The translations under genes and the position numbers were made by a program. Below are positions 8,237 through 18,895 of a DNA stretch of 64,000 nt, one piece after another. Origin of the DNA: Lacimicrobium alkaliphilum (GTDB lineage Bacteria > Pseudomonadota > Gammaproteobacteria > Enterobacterales > Alteromonadaceae); the NCBI RefSeq assembly GCF_002591895.1, contig NZ_NISX01000001.1, forward strand, positions 265,431-329,430. Direction: 5' to 3'. Position 1 is the first letter of the stretch. Each line of letters begins with the position of its first letter. The notes under the pieces are model-generated. The model saw only the letters and a list, made by a program, of their open reading frames with translations, did not search any database and was not told where the DNA came from.

Positions 8237-10927
8237 ATGACTGATCGCGCCAAAGAAATTCTCCCCATTAATATAGAAGATGAGCTGAAAAGCTCTTACC
8301 TGGATTATGCCATGAGCGTCATAGTAGGCAGAGCGCTGCCTGACGTTCGTGATGGTCTGAAGCCGGTGCACAGACGTGTGCTGTTTGCCATGAATGAGCT
8401 GAAAAACGACTTTAACAAGCCGTATAAAAAATCAGCCCGTGTGGTGGGGGACGTGATAGGTAAATATCACCCTCATGGTGACTCGGCGGTTTACGATACG
8501 ATCGTGCGTATGGCGCAGCCTTTCTCGCTGCGTTATATGTTGGTCGACGGTCAGGGCAACTTCGGTTCCGTTGACGGTGATTCTGCTGCGGCAATGCGTT
8601 ATACCGAAGTTCGAATGGCCAAAATCTCCCATGATTTGTTGGCTGATCTGGAAAAAGAAACGGTTAACTTTGTACCAAACTATGATGGTACGGAACAGAT
8701 TCCCGAAGTATTACCGACGCGAGTGCCTAATCTGCTGGTCAACGGTTCCTCGGGGATCGCCGTGGGTATGGCCACCAATATTCCGCCGCATAACCTCACA
8801 GAAGTGATCACGGGTTGCATTGCGTTGATCAATAACCCTGACATCAGTATTGAAGAACTGATGCAGCATATTCCAGGCCCGGATTTCCCTACCGCAGCCA
8901 TGATCAGTGGTCGCAAGGGCATAGAAGAAGCCTATCGTACCGGTCGTGGACGTATTTATCTCAGAGCCAAAGCAGAGATTGAAACTGAAGATAATGGGAA
9001 AGAAACCATTATTGTCAATGAGATCCCCTATCAGGTGAACAAAGCTCGCTTGATTGAGAAGATTGCTGAACTGGTTAAAGAAAAGAAAATTGAAGGCATC
9101 TCTGCGCTGCGTGATGAGTCTGATAAAGACGGTATGCGCATTGTTGTTGAAGTAAAGCGCAATGAGTCGGCAGAAGTACTGCTGAATCACCTTTATTCTC
9201 AGACGCAATTGCAGACAGTTTTCGGTATTAACATGGTGGCGCTGGATAATACCCAGCCAAAGATTTTCAATCTTAAAGAAATTCTTGAATGCTTTGTATT
9301 GCACCGCCGTGAAGTGGTTACCCGTCGTACAGTTTTTGAATTACGCAAGGCAAGAGACCGGGCTCATATCCTTGAAGGCCTGGCGGTTGCACTGGCCAAT
9401 ATTGATCCGATTATTGCCTTGATCAAAGCTTCACAGAGTCCGGCTGACGCTAAGGCATCTCTTGTTGCACAGGGATGGGCGCTGGGTGATGTAGCGGACA
9501 TGCTTGAGCGCGCCGGTGTTGATGCTGCGCGACCCGATTGGCTTGAGCCGGAATTTGGTATTCGCGATGGTCAGTATTACCTGACAGAAGCCCAGGCCCA
9601 GGCGATTCTGGAACTACGCCTGCACAAGCTCACAGGCCTTGAACATGACAAGATCCTGGCAGAGTATAAAGAGCTGCTGGAACTTATCGCGGAGCTGATG
9701 CATATTCTGGCCAGCCCGGAACGCTTAATGGAAGTGATTCGTGAAGAGCTGGAAAAAATCCGTGATGAATACGGTGATGAGCGACGCACCGAAATCACTG
9801 CGGCCAGTCATGACATTGATATTGAAGATCTGATTGAGCGTGAAGAAGTGGTAGTGACCTTATCTCACGAAGGTTATGTGAAGTATCAGCGTCTGGCCGA
9901 CTATGAAGCCCAGAAGCGTGGCGGTAAAGGCAAGTCTGCCACCAAAATGAAAGATGAAGATTTCATCAATAAATTGCTGGTAGCTAACACACATGATTAT
10001 ATTCTGTGTTTCTCTACCCGTGGCCGTTTGTACTGGATTAAAACCTATCGCTTACCGCTGGCCGGACGTAATGCCAGAGGGCGGCCGATAGTGAATATTC
10101 TGCCGCTGGAAGAAAACGAACGTATCACCGCCATGCTGCCCATCAGCGAATTTGTCGATGACAGATATGTACTGATGGCCACAGCCTTTGGTACGGTCAA
10201 AAAGACTGAACTCAGTCAGTATTCCCGCCCGCGTGCCAGTGGCATTATTGCGGTTAATCTGAATGATGGCGATGAGCTGATCGGCGTGGCTCTGACTGAT
10301 GGTCAGAGTGATATCATGCTCTTTTCCGATGCCGGAAAAGTGGTGCGTTTTAATGAGAAAGTGCGGGATTCGGAGACCGGCCAGGTCAAAATCGACCCGG
10401 AAACCGGTGACGAAATATTAGCTTTAAGACCAATGGGCCGTACCGCAACCGGTGTGCGTGGTATTCGTCTGCAGGATAACCAGAAAGTGGTGTCTCTGAT
10501 TGTGCCACAAGGTGAGGGTGCAGTACTCACCGTGACCGAGAATGGCTTCGGTAAACGCACCCCGCTGGAGGACTACCCGGCTAAGAGCCGTGCCACTCAG
10601 GGCGTTGTCTCGATCAAAGTATCAGAACGTAACGGTGCAGTGGTCGGTGCGGTACAGGTTGATGAAACTGACGAAATTATGCTGATTAGTGATCAGGGCA
10701 CACTGGTGCGTACCCGGGTCAGCGAAGTGTCAACGGTAGGCCGTAATACTCAGGGCGTGCGCCTGATCCGTACCGGTGAAAATGAGCACGTGGTCGGCTT
10801 ACAACGAATAGAAGAGGTGGATGCCTCTGATGCCCTGGCAGAAGAAGAAGGCCTGGAGGCAGAGGGGCAGCAGAGTGAGCAAACCGACGCTAACAACAAC
10901 GACGGCACAATAACGACAGAAGATTGA
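8237..10927 (+). CDS. gyrA: DNA gyrase subunit A
   Basis: The breakage-reunion subunit of DNA gyrase, 896 residues from ATG 8237 (MTDRAKEI, the conserved N terminus; a TTG 18 codons upstream is in frame but lies before the AGGG ribosome binding site). The winged-helix/tower part holds the catalytic tyrosine in AAMRYTE and the quinolone region [12 protein letters not shown]. Ser83 and Asp87 are the wild-type residues, so no common resistance change is visible. The C-terminal pinwheel begins with the GyrA box QKRGGKGK. The last about 40 residues are acidic and Q/N-rich, typical of a variable tail. Confidence 0.97.
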   Translation: MTDRAKEILPINIEDELKSSYLDYAMSVIVGRALPDVRDGLKPVHRRVLFAMNELKNDFNKPYKKSARVVGDVIGKYHPHGDSAVYDTIVRMAQPFSLRYMLVDGQGNFGSVDGDSAAAMRYTEVRMAKISHDLLADLEKETVNFVPNYDGTEQIPEVLPTRVPNLLVNGSSGIAVGMATNIPPHNLTEVITGCIALINNPDISIEELMQHIPGPDFPTAAMISGRKGIEEAYRTGRGRIYLRAKAEIETEDNGKETIIVNEIPYQVNKARLIEKIAELVKEKKIEGISALRDESDKDGMRIVVEVKRNESAEVLLNHLYSQTQLQTVFGINMVALDNTQPKIFNLKEILECFVLHRREVVTRRTVFELRKARDRAHILEGLAVALANIDPIIALIKASQSPADAKASLVAQGWALGDVADMLERAGVDAARPDWLEPEFGIRDGQYYLTEAQAQAILELRLHKLTGLEHDKILAEYKELLELIAELMHILASPERLMEVIREELEKIRDEYGDERRTEITAASHDIDIEDLIEREEVVVTLSHEGYVKYQRLADYEAQKRGGKGKSATKMKDEDFINKLLVANTHDYILCFSTRGRLYWIKTYRLPLAGRNARGRPIVNILPLEENERITAMLPISEFVDDRYVLMATAFGTVKKTELSQYSRPRASGIIAVNLNDGDELIGVALTDGQSDIMLFSDAGKVVRFNEKVRDSETGQVKIDPETGDEILALRPMGRTATGVRGIRLQDNQKVVSLIVPQGEGAVLTVTENGFGKRTPLEDYPAKSRATQGVVSIKVSERNGAVVGAVQVDETDEIMLISDQGTLVRTRVSEVSTVGRNTQGVRLIRTGENEHVVGLQRIEEVDASDALAEEEGLEAEGQQSEQTDANNNDGTITTED

Positions 10928-10982
10928 GCCGGAGGAATAAAACCTCGCTAAGAAGGTCACATCCTCTTAAATAGGTATACAA

Positions 10983-11025
10983 CGGGTAGTCCGGTTAATC
11001 ATCCGGGCTGCTCGTTTGTTGTTTT
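10983..11025 (+). terminator. Probable terminator after gyrA
   Basis: A 12-bp stem (10983-10994 with 11003-11014, one mismatch and two G-U pairs) with an 8-nt loop is followed by a T-rich run (TTTGTTGTTTT). It lies just upstream of serC, so it should separate gyrA from serC-aroA. Confidence 0.65.
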
Positions 11026-11035
11026 GAGAGTATCA

Positions 11036-12121
11036 ATGAGCAAGGTATATAATTTTTGTGCCGGCCCTGCCATGTTGCCGGAGCCGGTAATGGAGCAGGC
11101 CAAAGAAGAATTACTCGATTGGCAGGGCCATGGTTGTTCAGTCATGGAGCTTAGCCATCGCAGTAAAGCCTTTATAGAAGTGGCCGAACAAGCGGAAGCC
11201 GACCTGCGGGACTTACTAAGCATCCCAGAGCAATACCGGGTACTTTTCACTCACGGTGGTGGCCGTGGTCAATTCTCGGCAGTACCCATGAACCTGAGCA
11301 AGGAATCGGCCAGCGCCGATTATCTGGTTTCGGGCTCCTGGTCTTCAGCTGCACTGACTGAAGCCAGAAAATATCTGCAAGTAAATCAGGTGGCTGAAGC
11401 TACGATAGTGGATGGTGTTAAACGGATGCCTGACAGGGGTGACTGGCAGTGTGATCCTAAGGCCGCTTATTTCCATTATTGCCCGAATGAAACCGTTGAT
11501 GGCATTGCCATTGAGCAGATCCCGGATACTGGTGATGTGCCACTGGTGGCCGATATGTCTTCTACTATATTGTCCTCTCCTCTGGATATCTCCCGATTTG
11601 GCTTGATTTACGCCGGTGCACAAAAAAATATCGGTCCTTCTGGCTTGTCAGTAGTGATTGTTAAAGATGAACTGTTGGGGCAGGCTAGAAAACAGACTCC
11701 ATCCATCTTTGATTATCAGCTGCAAGCCAGTCAGGGCTCAATGTTTAATACCCCTGCTACCTTTGCGTGGTATTTAGCCGGGCTGGTGTTTAAATGGCTC
11801 AAAGCGCAAGGCGGTGTGGAAGAAATGCAGCGACGAAATGCGGATAAATCGTCGTTATTGTATGGGTGCATAGATAGCTCAGATTTTTACCTCAATGCTA
11901 TCCACCGCGACTACCGCTCAAAAATGAATGTGCCGTTTCAGTTGCACAATCCGGAATTAGACAAAGCGTTCCTGCAACAGGCTGAAGAAGCCGGTTTAAC
12001 AGCCCTGGCAGGACATCGGAGTGTAGGAGGCATGCGCGCAAGTATTTATAATGCGATGCCTGTTGCCGGCGTGCAGGCCCTGGTGGAGTTTATGCAAGAT
12101 TTTGAAAGGAAAATGGGCTGA
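11036..12121 (+). CDS. serC: Phosphoserine aminotransferase SerC
   Basis: A PLP enzyme of serine biosynthesis that converts 3-phosphohydroxypyruvate to phosphoserine and also serves pyridoxal phosphate synthesis. The protein has 361 residues from ATG 11036 ([15 protein letters not shown], the usual SerC start); an in-frame TTG at 11024 is less likely. Landmarks are [14 protein letters not shown] for phosphate binding and the cofactor lysine in [11 protein letters not shown]. The stop overlaps the aroA start by 1 nt (TGATG), so the two are translationally coupled, as in other gammaproteobacteria. Confidence 0.96.
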   Translation: MSKVYNFCAGPAMLPEPVMEQAKEELLDWQGHGCSVMELSHRSKAFIEVAEQAEADLRDLLSIPEQYRVLFTHGGGRGQFSAVPMNLSKESASADYLVSGSWSSAALTEARKYLQVNQVAEATIVDGVKRMPDRGDWQCDPKAAYFHYCPNETVDGIAIEQIPDTGDVPLVADMSSTILSSPLDISRFGLIYAGAQKNIGPSGLSVVIVKDELLGQARKQTPSIFDYQLQASQGSMFNTPATFAWYLAGLVFKWLKAQGGVEEMQRRNADKSSLLYGCIDSSDFYLNAIHRDYRSKMNVPFQLHNPELDKAFLQQAEEAGLTALAGHRSVGGMRASIYNAMPVAGVQALVEFMQDFERKMG

Positions 12122-13404
12122 TGGAACAACTCAGACTTGACCCTATTAGCCGTATTGATGGGGAAATCAACCTGCCGGGCTCCAAAAGCCTGTCAAACCG
12201 GGCCCTGTTGCTGGCTGCGCTGGCTTCAGGAGAGACCCTGTTAACCAATTTGCTCGACAGCGAAGATATTCGTCATATGCTAAAGGCGTTGACGCAATTG
12301 GGCGTCAGTTACGAACTCAATGAGGACAAAACTCAATGCAGGGTTAAAGGCCTGGGCGGAGCCTTCAGGACGATGGAGCCTGAGTGTTTATTTTTGGGTA
12401 ATGCAGGAACGGCAATGCGTCCATTGGCCGCAGCACTGGCACTATCGCAGGGGCAATTTGAGCTTACCGGCGAACCTCGTATGGAAGAGCGACCAATCGG
12501 CGCATTAGTTGAAGCCCTTCAGCAGCTCGGTGCAGACATCCGTTATCTGAAAAATAACGGCTTTCCACCATTACAGATTCATGGCAAAACCTTAGCCGGT
12601 GGCAAAGTAACTGTGGATGGCAGTGTTTCCAGTCAGTTTCTGACTGCGCTCCTGATGGCAGCCCCCTTACTAAAGAGCGAAATAGAAATAGAGATTGCTG
12701 GTGAGTTGGTTTCCAAACCCTATATTGATATCACTCTGGATACCATGAACCGATTTGGTGTGCAGGTTGAAAACCATCAGTATGAGCGATTTGTAATCAG
12801 TGAAGGACAGCAATATCGTTCTCCGGGTACGTTTCTGGTCGAGGGAGATGCGTCTTCAGCTTCCTATTTCCTTGCTGCCGCAGCAATCAAAGGAGGCAGA
12901 GTAAAAGTCACCGGTATAGGTCGTGACAGTATTCAGGGTGACAAGCACTTTGCTTCGGTGCTCGAAGCCATGGGCGCAGTGGTTAATTGGGGAGCCGATT
13001 ATATTGAAGTGGAGCGGGGCAACTTACACGCCGTAGATATGGATATGAATGCCATCCCCGATGCTGCCATGACGATTGCCACTGCGGCATTGTTTGCTCA
13101 GGGAACGACGGCTATCCGCAATATCTATAACTGGCGGGTCAAAGAAACGGACAGGTTGCATGCGATGGCAACCGAACTGCGTAAAGTGGGTGCTCATGTG
13201 GTCGAAGGTCATGATTTTATTGAAATCACGCCTCCGGCGCAGTTAAAAGAAGCACAGATAGACACCTACAATGATCATCGCATCGCCATGTGCTTTTCGC
13301 TGGTGGCGCTGAGTGATACTGCCGTGGTAATAAATGACCCTGGCTGCACCGCGAAAACCTTTCCCGACTATTTTCACCAGTTGGCCAGAATCAGCCATAA
13401 TTGA
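12121..13404 (+). CDS. aroA: EPSP synthase (5-enolpyruvylshikimate-3-phosphate synthase)
   Basis: The sixth enzyme of the shikimate pathway; it joins PEP and shikimate-3-phosphate. The 427-residue protein has the class I signatures [16 protein letters not shown] (about 20-35), [11 protein letters not shown] and [15 protein letters not shown]. The GNAGTAMRP loop is the form typical of enzymes sensitive to glyphosate. It starts one base before the end of serC. A hairpin with a short T-run follows at 13434-13457, so cmk is probably transcribed mainly from its own promoter. Confidence 0.97.
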   Translation: MEQLRLDPISRIDGEINLPGSKSLSNRALLLAALASGETLLTNLLDSEDIRHMLKALTQLGVSYELNEDKTQCRVKGLGGAFRTMEPECLFLGNAGTAMRPLAAALALSQGQFELTGEPRMEERPIGALVEALQQLGADIRYLKNNGFPPLQIHGKTLAGGKVTVDGSVSSQFLTALLMAAPLLKSEIEIEIAGELVSKPYIDITLDTMNRFGVQVENHQYERFVISEGQQYRSPGTFLVEGDASSASYFLAAAAIKGGRVKVTGIGRDSIQGDKHFASVLEAMGAVVNWGADYIEVERGNLHAVDMDMNAIPDAAMTIATAALFAQGTTAIRNIYNWRVKETDRLHAMATELRKVGAHVVEGHDFIEITPPAQLKEAQIDTYNDHRIAMCFSLVALSDTAVVINDPGCTAKTFPDYFHQLARISHN

Positions 13405-13433
13405 GGCTGTAATCAGAAAGCCTGAGATCCCCC

Positions 13434-13457
13434 GGGGAAGGTATACTTCCCCATTTT
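13434..13457 (+). terminator. Hairpin terminator after aroA
   Basis: GGGGAAG (13434-13440), a 5-nt loop and CTTCCCC (13446-13452) are followed by ATTTT. The T-run is short, so termination may be partial. Confidence 0.6.
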
Positions 13458-13479
13458 CCCTGTTGTTCCGTTACTTAAA

Positions 13480-13507
13480 TTGCTTATCACTGGCTAAGGC
13501 GTATAAT
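13480..13507 (+). promoter_or_regulatory. Sigma-70 promoter of cmk
   Basis: TTGCTT (13480-13485), a 16-bp spacer and a perfect TATAAT (13502-13507) lie 39 bp before the cmk start and after the aroA hairpin. Assigned by consensus only. Confidence 0.6.
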
Positions 13508-13545
13508 TGCGCGCGATTTCAGCCTCGACAGAATTGGGAGAAAAG

Positions 13546-14226
13546 ATGCAATCAGCAGCTGTCATAACAATCGACGGACCGAGTGGCGCGGGTAAGGGGA
13601 CAGTCAGTACCATGCTGGCAGCGAGACTGGGTTGGCATTTTCTCGACAGCGGGGCCATCTACCGGGTGTTGGCGGTTGCCTCAGTGCATCATCAGATAGA
13701 TGCTCAGGATGAGCTTGGGCTTGTGCCTCTGGCATCGGGACTGGATGTGAATTTTGATATACAGGATGAGCAGACCCGGATTATCCTTGAAGGAGAAGAT
13801 GTCAGCGACAGCATACGCACTGAAGAAGTCGGTGCTCTGGCTTCACAGGTCGCCTCATTACCCAGAGTCAGAGAAGCATTGTTACGTCGTCAGCGAGCGT
13901 TCAGAGAAGCGCCTGGCCTGGTCGCTGATGGCCGTGATATGGGCACAGTGGTATTCCCGTCAGCAGAGGCAAAAATATTCCTCACAGCAAGCGCTGAAGA
14001 GCGTGCCAGCAGGCGCTATAAGCAGTTGAAAGATAAGGGGCGCGATGTTAGCATTGACCGCCTTTTGACCGATATCAAGGCGCGGGACGAGCGGGATATG
14101 AACCGTTCTGTTGCTCCTTTGAAAGCGGCTGAAGATGCGCTGGTGCTTGACTCCACAACAATGACAGTGGAGCAAGTGCTTGATACTGTTGTGGAATTTG
14201 TAGAAAAGAAACTCCATAACAGTTAA
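13546..14226 (+). CDS. cmk: Cytidylate kinase
   Basis: A nucleoside monophosphate kinase that phosphorylates CMP and dCMP. The protein has 226 residues from ATG 13546, which follows GGGAGAAAAG; a longer in-frame start at 13507 overlaps the -10 box and is rejected. The P-loop is DGPSGAGKG (10-18), and the family motif [14 protein letters not shown] is present near the middle. It lies between aroA and rpsA, the position found in E. coli and Pseudomonas. Confidence 0.96.
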   Translation: MQSAAVITIDGPSGAGKGTVSTMLAARLGWHFLDSGAIYRVLAVASVHHQIDAQDELGLVPLASGLDVNFDIQDEQTRIILEGEDVSDSIRTEEVGALASQVASLPRVREALLRRQRAFREAPGLVADGRDMGTVVFPSAEAKIFLTASAEERASRRYKQLKDKGRDVSIDRLLTDIKARDERDMNRSVAPLKAAEDALVLDSTTMTVEQVLDTVVEFVEKKLHNS

Positions 14227-14331
14227 AAACGATGTAAAAACTGCTCGGGGCCAGGAAGGTACGAGCCAATACGAACAACCCCACATTAGCGGGAGTGCTG
14301 AGTGGATGTCAATATGTAAATTAATCAAACT
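14227..14331 (+). promoter_or_regulatory. rpsA leader without a strong Shine-Dalgarno
   Basis: The 105-nt gap before rpsA ends in an AU-rich stretch (GTAAATTAATCAAACT) with no good Shine-Dalgarno sequence before the ATG. In E. coli and relatives the rpsA start region also lacks a canonical one and is repressed by S1 protein itself. The same autoregulation is likely here, from family knowledge. Confidence 0.45.
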
Positions 14332-16005
14332 ATGACTGAAAATTTTGCTCAACTTTTTGAAGAAAGTTTAAAACAACTTGAAACCCGTCCCGGTGCCATT
14401 GTTAAAGGCACTGTTGTTGCTATCGATAAAGATATCGTACTGGTAGACGCGGGTCTCAAGTCTGAAAGTGCCATTCCTGCCGAACAGTTCAAAAATGCTG
14501 AAGGCGAACTGGAAATCGCGGTTGGCGATACCGTTGATGTGGCACTGGATGCGGTGGAAGACGGCTTTGGTGAAACCATCCTGTCCCGCGAGAAAGCCAA
14601 GCGTCATGAAGCCTGGGTTGAGTTAGAAAAAGCTTATGATGAGAAAGCCACTATCATTGGTGTGATCAATGGTAAGGTGAAAGGTGGATTTACGGTCGAA
14701 GTGAATGCCGTACGCGCCTTCCTGCCAGGCTCTTTGGTAGATGTGCGCCCTGTTCGTGATACTACTCACCTGGAAGGTAAAGAGCTGGAATTTAAAGTTA
14801 TCAAGCTGGATGCCAAACGTAACAACGTCGTGGTTTCCCGCCGTGCTGTTATCGAAGCTGAGAACAGTGCAGAACGCGAGCAGTTGCTGGCCAACCTTGA
14901 AGAAGGGCTTGAAGTTAAAGGTATTGTTAAGAACCTGACTGACTACGGTGCCTTCGTTGACTTAGGTGGCGTAGATGGCCTGCTGCATATTACCGACATG
15001 GCCTGGAAACGTGTTAAACACCCCAGCGAAATCGTCAATGTTGGCGATGAAATACAGGTTAAAGTCCTTAAGTTTGATCGCGAGAAGTCCCGCGTATCAC
15101 TTGGCATGAAGCAGATGGGCAGTGACCCATGGACAGAAATTGCCGATCGTTATCCGGAAGGTACCCGTCTGAGTGGTCAGGTCACTAATCTGACTGATTA
15201 TGGTTGCTTCGTTGAGATCGAAGACGGTGTAGAAGGTCTGGTACACGTATCTGAAATGGACTGGACTAATAAGAATATCCATCCGTCTAAGGTTGTTAAC
15301 CTGGGTGATACCGTAGAAGTTATGGTTCTGGAAATCGACGAAGAACGTCGTCGTATTTCTCTTGGTCTGAAACAGTGCAAACCTAACCCATGGGAAGAGT
15401 TTGCCAAGTCGCATAATAAAGGCGACAAAGTATCTGGTAAGATCAAATCCATTACTGATTTCGGTATCTTTATCGGCCTTGATGGTGGTATTGATGGTCT
15501 GGTTCACCTTTCTGACATTTCCTGGAATAAAACAGGTGAAGATGCTGTACGTGAATTCAAGAAAGGAGATGAAATCTCCGCTATCGTATTGCAGGTTGAT
15601 CCAGAGCGTGAGCGGATCTCTCTTGGCGTCAAGCAAATCGAAGAAGATCCTTTCAATAAGTATCTGACAGATAACAAGAAAGGTGCTATCGTTGTTGGTA
15701 AGGTTACCGCTGTAGACGCTAAGGGCGTAACAGTTGAACTGGCTGAAGAAGTTGAAGGTTACATTCGTGCAGCAGATTTGATGCGTGATCGTGTAGACGA
15801 TGCTTCTGAAGTAGTAAATGTCGGTGAAGACATTGAGGCCAAGTTCGTTGGTGTTGATCGCAAGAACCGCGTAGTCAGCTTGTCTGTGAAGGCAAAAGAC
15901 CAGGCGGAAGAGAAAGAAGCGATTGAGAAAGTAAACCAGCAGGACGAAGGTGGCTTTGGCAGTGCAATGGCAGAAGCCTTTAAAGCTGCGAAAGGCGAAG
16001 AGTAA
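14332..16005 (+). CDS. rpsA: Ribosomal protein S1
   Basis: The 557-residue S1 protein binds mRNA on the 30S subunit and helps initiation on weak ribosome binding sites. Six S1/OB repeats are visible: about 20-90, 105-170, 190-260, 275-348, 362-435 and 449-518, each with the GxVxxxxxxGxFV pattern (for example [17 protein letters not shown] and [18 protein letters not shown]). The length equals that of E. coli S1. It is followed by ihfB after 75 bp, a conserved pair. Codon use looks strongly biased, as expected for a ribosomal gene. Confidence 0.98.
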   Translation: MTENFAQLFEESLKQLETRPGAIVKGTVVAIDKDIVLVDAGLKSESAIPAEQFKNAEGELEIAVGDTVDVALDAVEDGFGETILSREKAKRHEAWVELEKAYDEKATIIGVINGKVKGGFTVEVNAVRAFLPGSLVDVRPVRDTTHLEGKELEFKVIKLDAKRNNVVVSRRAVIEAENSAEREQLLANLEEGLEVKGIVKNLTDYGAFVDLGGVDGLLHITDMAWKRVKHPSEIVNVGDEIQVKVLKFDREKSRVSLGMKQMGSDPWTEIADRYPEGTRLSGQVTNLTDYGCFVEIEDGVEGLVHVSEMDWTNKNIHPSKVVNLGDTVEVMVLEIDEERRRISLGLKQCKPNPWEEFAKSHNKGDKVSGKIKSITDFGIFIGLDGGIDGLVHLSDISWNKTGEDAVREFKKGDEISAIVLQVDPERERISLGVKQIEEDPFNKYLTDNKKGAIVVGKVTAVDAKGVTVELAEEVEGYIRAADLMRDRVDDASEVVNVGEDIEAKFVGVDRKNRVVSLSVKAKDQAEEKEAIEKVNQQDEGGFGSAMAEAFKAAKGEE

Positions 16006-16011
16006 AAGGAC

Positions 16012-16032
16012 GGGAGGCCGTCCTGGCCTCCC
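16012..16032 (+). promoter_or_regulatory. Intercistronic hairpin rpsA-ihfB
   Basis: GGGAGGCC / GGCCTCCC is an 8-bp perfect GC-rich stem with a 5-nt loop, starting 6 bp after the rpsA stop. No T-run follows. It may lower read-through into ihfB or protect the rpsA mRNA end. Confidence 0.55.
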
Positions 16033-16080
16033 TCACTTCATCGGTAACGGTAAGGGCTTTACCAGGACAATGAGGTTGCC

Positions 16081-16371
16081 ATGACCAAATCGGAATTAAT
16101 CGAAAGACTGGCCGAACAGTCTCAACATATTCCTGCTAAGGACGTTGAGCTGGCAATAAAGGAAATGCTGGAACAGATGGCGCAAACCCTTCAGAAGGGG
16201 GAGCGAATCGAGATCCGCGGCTTTGGCAGTTTCTCACTGCATTATCGTGCACCCAGAGTGGGTCGTAACCCTAAAACGGGGGAAACGGTTAAGCTGGATG
16301 GCAAATACGTACCGCACTTTAAACCCGGTAAAGAGCTCAGGGAGAGAGTTAACGTCGGTCTGACCCATTAA
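16081..16371 (+). CDS. ihfB: Integration host factor beta subunit
   Basis: A 96-residue DNA-bending protein of the HU/IHF family that pairs with IhfA. N-terminal helices ([12 protein letters not shown]) are followed by the beta arm with the family signature [21 protein letters not shown]; the proline in the RNPKTG region is the one that intercalates into DNA. ATG 16081 is preceded by GAGG at good spacing. It is downstream of rpsA as in most gammaproteobacteria and ends at a strong terminator. Confidence 0.97.
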   Translation: MTKSELIERLAEQSQHIPAKDVELAIKEMLEQMAQTLQKGERIEIRGFGSFSLHYRAPRVGRNPKTGETVKLDGKYVPHFKPGKELRERVNVGLTH

Positions 16372-16386
16372 TCATTACCGAATAGC

Positions 16387-16421
16387 AAACGGCATTCTTT
16401 TTAAGAATGCCGTTTTTTTTT
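16387..16421 (+). terminator. Strong intrinsic terminator after ihfB
   Basis: A perfect 13-bp stem (16387-16399 with 16403-16415, core ACGGCATTCTT), a 3-nt loop and a run of nine Ts form a textbook rho-independent terminator. Confidence 0.92.
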
Positions 16422-16437
16422 CTATGCAATTCATTGG

Positions 16438-16489
16438 TATAATCAACCATCTGTATTCCCTGCCGCGCTGAAATCTATTACTGCGCGGC
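16438..16489 (+). promoter_or_regulatory. lapA upstream region: -10 box and leader hairpin
   Basis: A TATAAT (16438-16443) without a good -35 is followed by an inverted repeat GCCGCGC (16462-16468) / GCGCGGC (16483-16489) just before the lapA ribosome binding site. The hairpin would lie in the leader and could affect lapA translation. This is inferred from position. Confidence 0.4.
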
Positions 16490-16504
16490 CTGTAGGAGAT
16501 TCCA

Positions 16505-16759
16505 TTGAAACTGATATTGGCGTTATTGCTTGCTTTGCTGGTGTTTCTTCTTGCGCTGGCCCTTGGTGCACAAAATGACCAATTGATACGGGTCAATTAC
16601 CTGATAGCACAAAGTCAGTTGCCGCTTTCTGCGCTGATGGCTATCTGTTTTGTCGGTGGTGTCGCCGTCACCGTGGCTATATGGCTGCTGTGGTTTATGG
16701 GGTACCGCCTCAAGGTTCGTCGCAGAACCAGGACAGCTAATACCAGTCCGGGCTCCTGA
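16505..16759 (+). CDS. lapA: Lipopolysaccharide assembly protein A
   Basis: An 84-residue inner-membrane protein of the LapA (YciS) family that works with LapB in controlling LPS synthesis. Two transmembrane helices flank a short periplasmic loop that contains the conserved LGAQNDQ motif; a basic tail (KVRRRTR) is cytoplasmic. The start codon is TTG at 16505, supported by TAGGAG seven bases upstream and by the N-terminal match to YciS proteins; no ATG is available. It lies 5 bp upstream of lapB. Confidence 0.88.
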   Translation: MKLILALLLALLVFLLALALGAQNDQLIRVNYLIAQSQLPLSALMAICFVGGVAVTVAIWLLWFMGYRLKVRRRTRTANTSPGS

Positions 16760-16764
16760 GCTCC

Positions 16765-17934
16765 ATGCTTGAACTTCTGTTTCTGCTTTTGCCTGTAGCT
16801 GCAGGTTATGGCTGGGTAATGGGTCGCAACAGCGTACGTCAGGCACAGCGTAAACAATCCAGCATTCTTTCCCGTCACTATTATCGGGGACTGAATTTCC
16901 TGCTATCCGATCAACCGGATAAAGCTGTTGATACCCTGATGAAGATGATCAATATTGACAGCGATACGGTGGAAACTCATATCGCCATGGGAAATTTCTT
17001 TCGTCATCGTGGCGAGTTAGACAGAGCCATCAGAGTGCACCAGAATCTGGTCGATAAAGAGCAGCTCTCAGATACACAGAAACAGCAGGCCCTGAAAGAG
17101 TTGGGGCGCGACTACCTGTTAGCGGGGTTTCTCGAAAGAGCGGAGGCTGTGTTTCTGCAATTGCTGGACAGTGATAAATATTTTCTCGATGCTCAGCAAC
17201 AGCTGTTCAATATTTATCAGAGTACGAAGGAGTGGGAGCGGGCTATCGAGCTGGCAGAAAAAATGGTGGACTGTCATGGTGATAGCCTGGAACTGTGTGA
17301 ACGGGTATCACATTTTTATTGCGAACAGGCAGAAGTATATCTCAAAAAACAGCAGTTTGAAAAAGCAGAAAAGTCACTGCAAAAAGCCATACTTTCCGAT
17401 GAGCATGCAGTACGGCCATGGCTGGCATTGGGTAAGATGGCCATTGAACAGCACAGTTACAAACAAGCTCAGATCTATCTTAAAGAAGTACCACTAAGGG
17501 ATGTCACCTGGCTAAGCGAAGCCGTACCCTTATTAGAACAGTGCGCCGAAAAACTGGGGGACAGTTCAGAGCTTGAAGCCCTGCTGGAGGAATACTATCA
17601 GCAGTGCGCTTCCGCCTACCTTGCACGTTCACGGCTGCTGGCCAAGCAAGGGCACTTGCAGCAGGCTTCCGAATTTTTACTCAGGCAACTGCGTGAAAAA
17701 CCTACAATGAAAGGCTTCGAGACGCTGATTTCCCAGTATCGACAGCAGGATGGTGGTGAGCAGGTTGGGCTCAGCCTGAGTATGCTGCAGGAACTGATTC
17801 ACGAACAAATTGAACAACGGCCTAAATACCGCTGTGTTTCCTGTGGTTTTTCAGGCCGGAAAATACACTGGTTATGTCCCTCCTGTAAGAAGTGGGGTGT
17901 GGTAAAGCCGATAAAAGGGCTGGATGGAGAATAA
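16765..17934 (+). CDS. lapB: Lipopolysaccharide assembly protein B (YciM)
   Basis: A 389-residue protein anchored to the inner membrane by an N-terminal helix (residues 1-19), facing the cytoplasm. It acts in FtsH-dependent turnover of LpxC and so balances LPS with phospholipid synthesis. A series of TPR repeats fills residues about 30-340. The C terminus is a rubredoxin-like metal domain with two cysteine pairs, YRCVSCGF and WLCPSCKKWG. It ends with TAA directly followed by the pyrF ATG, so lapA-lapB-pyrF form one operon. Confidence 0.95.
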   Translation: MLELLFLLLPVAAGYGWVMGRNSVRQAQRKQSSILSRHYYRGLNFLLSDQPDKAVDTLMKMINIDSDTVETHIAMGNFFRHRGELDRAIRVHQNLVDKEQLSDTQKQQALKELGRDYLLAGFLERAEAVFLQLLDSDKYFLDAQQQLFNIYQSTKEWERAIELAEKMVDCHGDSLELCERVSHFYCEQAEVYLKKQQFEKAEKSLQKAILSDEHAVRPWLALGKMAIEQHSYKQAQIYLKEVPLRDVTWLSEAVPLLEQCAEKLGDSSELEALLEEYYQQCASAYLARSRLLAKQGHLQQASEFLLRQLREKPTMKGFETLISQYRQQDGGEQVGLSLSMLQELIHEQIEQRPKYRCVSCGFSGRKIHWLCPSCKKWGVVKPIKGLDGE

Positions 17935-18636
17935 ATGAAAGACCCAAAAGTCGTAGTGGCACTGGATTTTGATTCGGAACATAAAGCACTGAGCTTTGTC
18001 GACAGTGTAGATCCTGATTCCTGCCGGTTAAAGGTGGGCAAGGAAATGTTTACCTATTTTGGCCCGGCACTGGTTAAGCAATTGGTAACACGAGGATTTG
18101 ATGTATTTTTGGATCTTAAATTCCACGACATCCCGAGCACAGTGGCAAAAGCCTGCTATGCCGCGGCTGAACTGGGAGTATGGATGGTCAATGTGCATGC
18201 CAGTGGCGGTACGAAAATGATGCAAACAAGCAGAAACGCCCTGCATGAATTTGGCGAACAGCGTCCACTATTGATTGGTGTCACGGTGCTGACCAGCATG
18301 TCAGAAGCGGACCTGGCCGAAACCGGTATCAGGGTGACGCCGGCGCAGCAGGTCAGCCATCTGGCTGGTTTGGCAAATAGCGCAGGACTTGACGGCGTTG
18401 TCTGCTCCGCACATGAAGCACAAAGCCTCAAACAACAATTTGGTTCAGGGTTTAAACTGGTTACTCCGGGAATAAGGCCTGAAGGTGCGGCATTAGGTGA
18501 TCAGCAACGGGTGATGACGCCAGAGCAAGCGCTTAAAGTCGGGGTCGATTACATGGTGATCGGCAGACCCGTTACCCAGGCTGAAGATCCTGCTCTGGCG
18601 CTTGCACAGATAAACCAGTCACTGCCTGCTAGTTAG
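17935..18636 (+). CDS. pyrF: Orotidine 5'-phosphate decarboxylase
   Basis: The last enzyme of UMP synthesis, 233 residues. The catalytic K-D-K-D cluster is visible as the DLKFHDIP motif (about residues 60-67) with a preceding lysine in RLKVGKEMF. The PGIRP motif near residue 182 and the C-terminal DYMVIGRP phosphate-binding loop are intact. The start abuts the lapB stop, with GGAGAATAA as ribosome binding site. The 3' end overlaps the convergent small gene on the other strand by 8 bp. Confidence 0.97.
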   Translation: MKDPKVVVALDFDSEHKALSFVDSVDPDSCRLKVGKEMFTYFGPALVKQLVTRGFDVFLDLKFHDIPSTVAKACYAAAELGVWMVNVHASGGTKMMQTSRNALHEFGEQRPLLIGVTVLTSMSEADLAETGIRVTPAQQVSHLAGLANSAGLDGVVCSAHEAQSLKQQFGSGFKLVTPGIRPEGAALGDQQRVMTPEQALKVGVDYMVIGRPVTQAEDPALALAQINQSLPAS

Positions 18637-18808
18637 GCTTATCTTTTTCGTCTTCTACAAGCCAGGCCTGAATCAGCTTGGCAATGCGTTTGTGATCGTC
18701 TCCGGCAAAGGTTTTGATCAACCTGGCAGTGTCTTCATTGGTTTTGCCCCCGGACTTTGCAAAAAGCCGATGAAGGTTGCCACTTTTTTTCGCTTTATCT
18801 GAATGCAT
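18629..18808 (-). CDS. Small 59-residue protein of unknown function
   Basis: A short reading frame fills the pyrF-ydjA gap on the minus strand. The product is highly charged (begins [16 protein letters not shown], ends in an acidic/lysine tail) and predicted mostly helical, with a repeated hydrophobic pattern in ARLIKTF...[12 protein letters not shown]. Support comes from its composition, its fit to the gap and the tail-to-tail contact with pyrF. Against it, the best Shine-Dalgarno (CAGGAG) lies about 18 nt before the ATG. I do not recognise a family. It could be a DNA- or RNA-binding accessory protein, but that is a guess. Confidence 0.55.
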   Translation of the reverse strand: MHSDKAKKSGNLHRLFAKSGGKTNEDTARLIKTFAGDDHKRIAKLIQAWLVEDEKDKPN

Positions 18809-18895
18809 AACGGATATTTTGCGGTTTACTCCTGCGGGTTAAGATGGCATGTTTTAGTGTAGTTTAAACCATTTCATCTAGCTGGATATCCCTTT

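Noticed and set aside
8480-8510. Possible quinolone-resistance change in GyrA
   Set aside because: Ser83 and Asp87 are both wild type.
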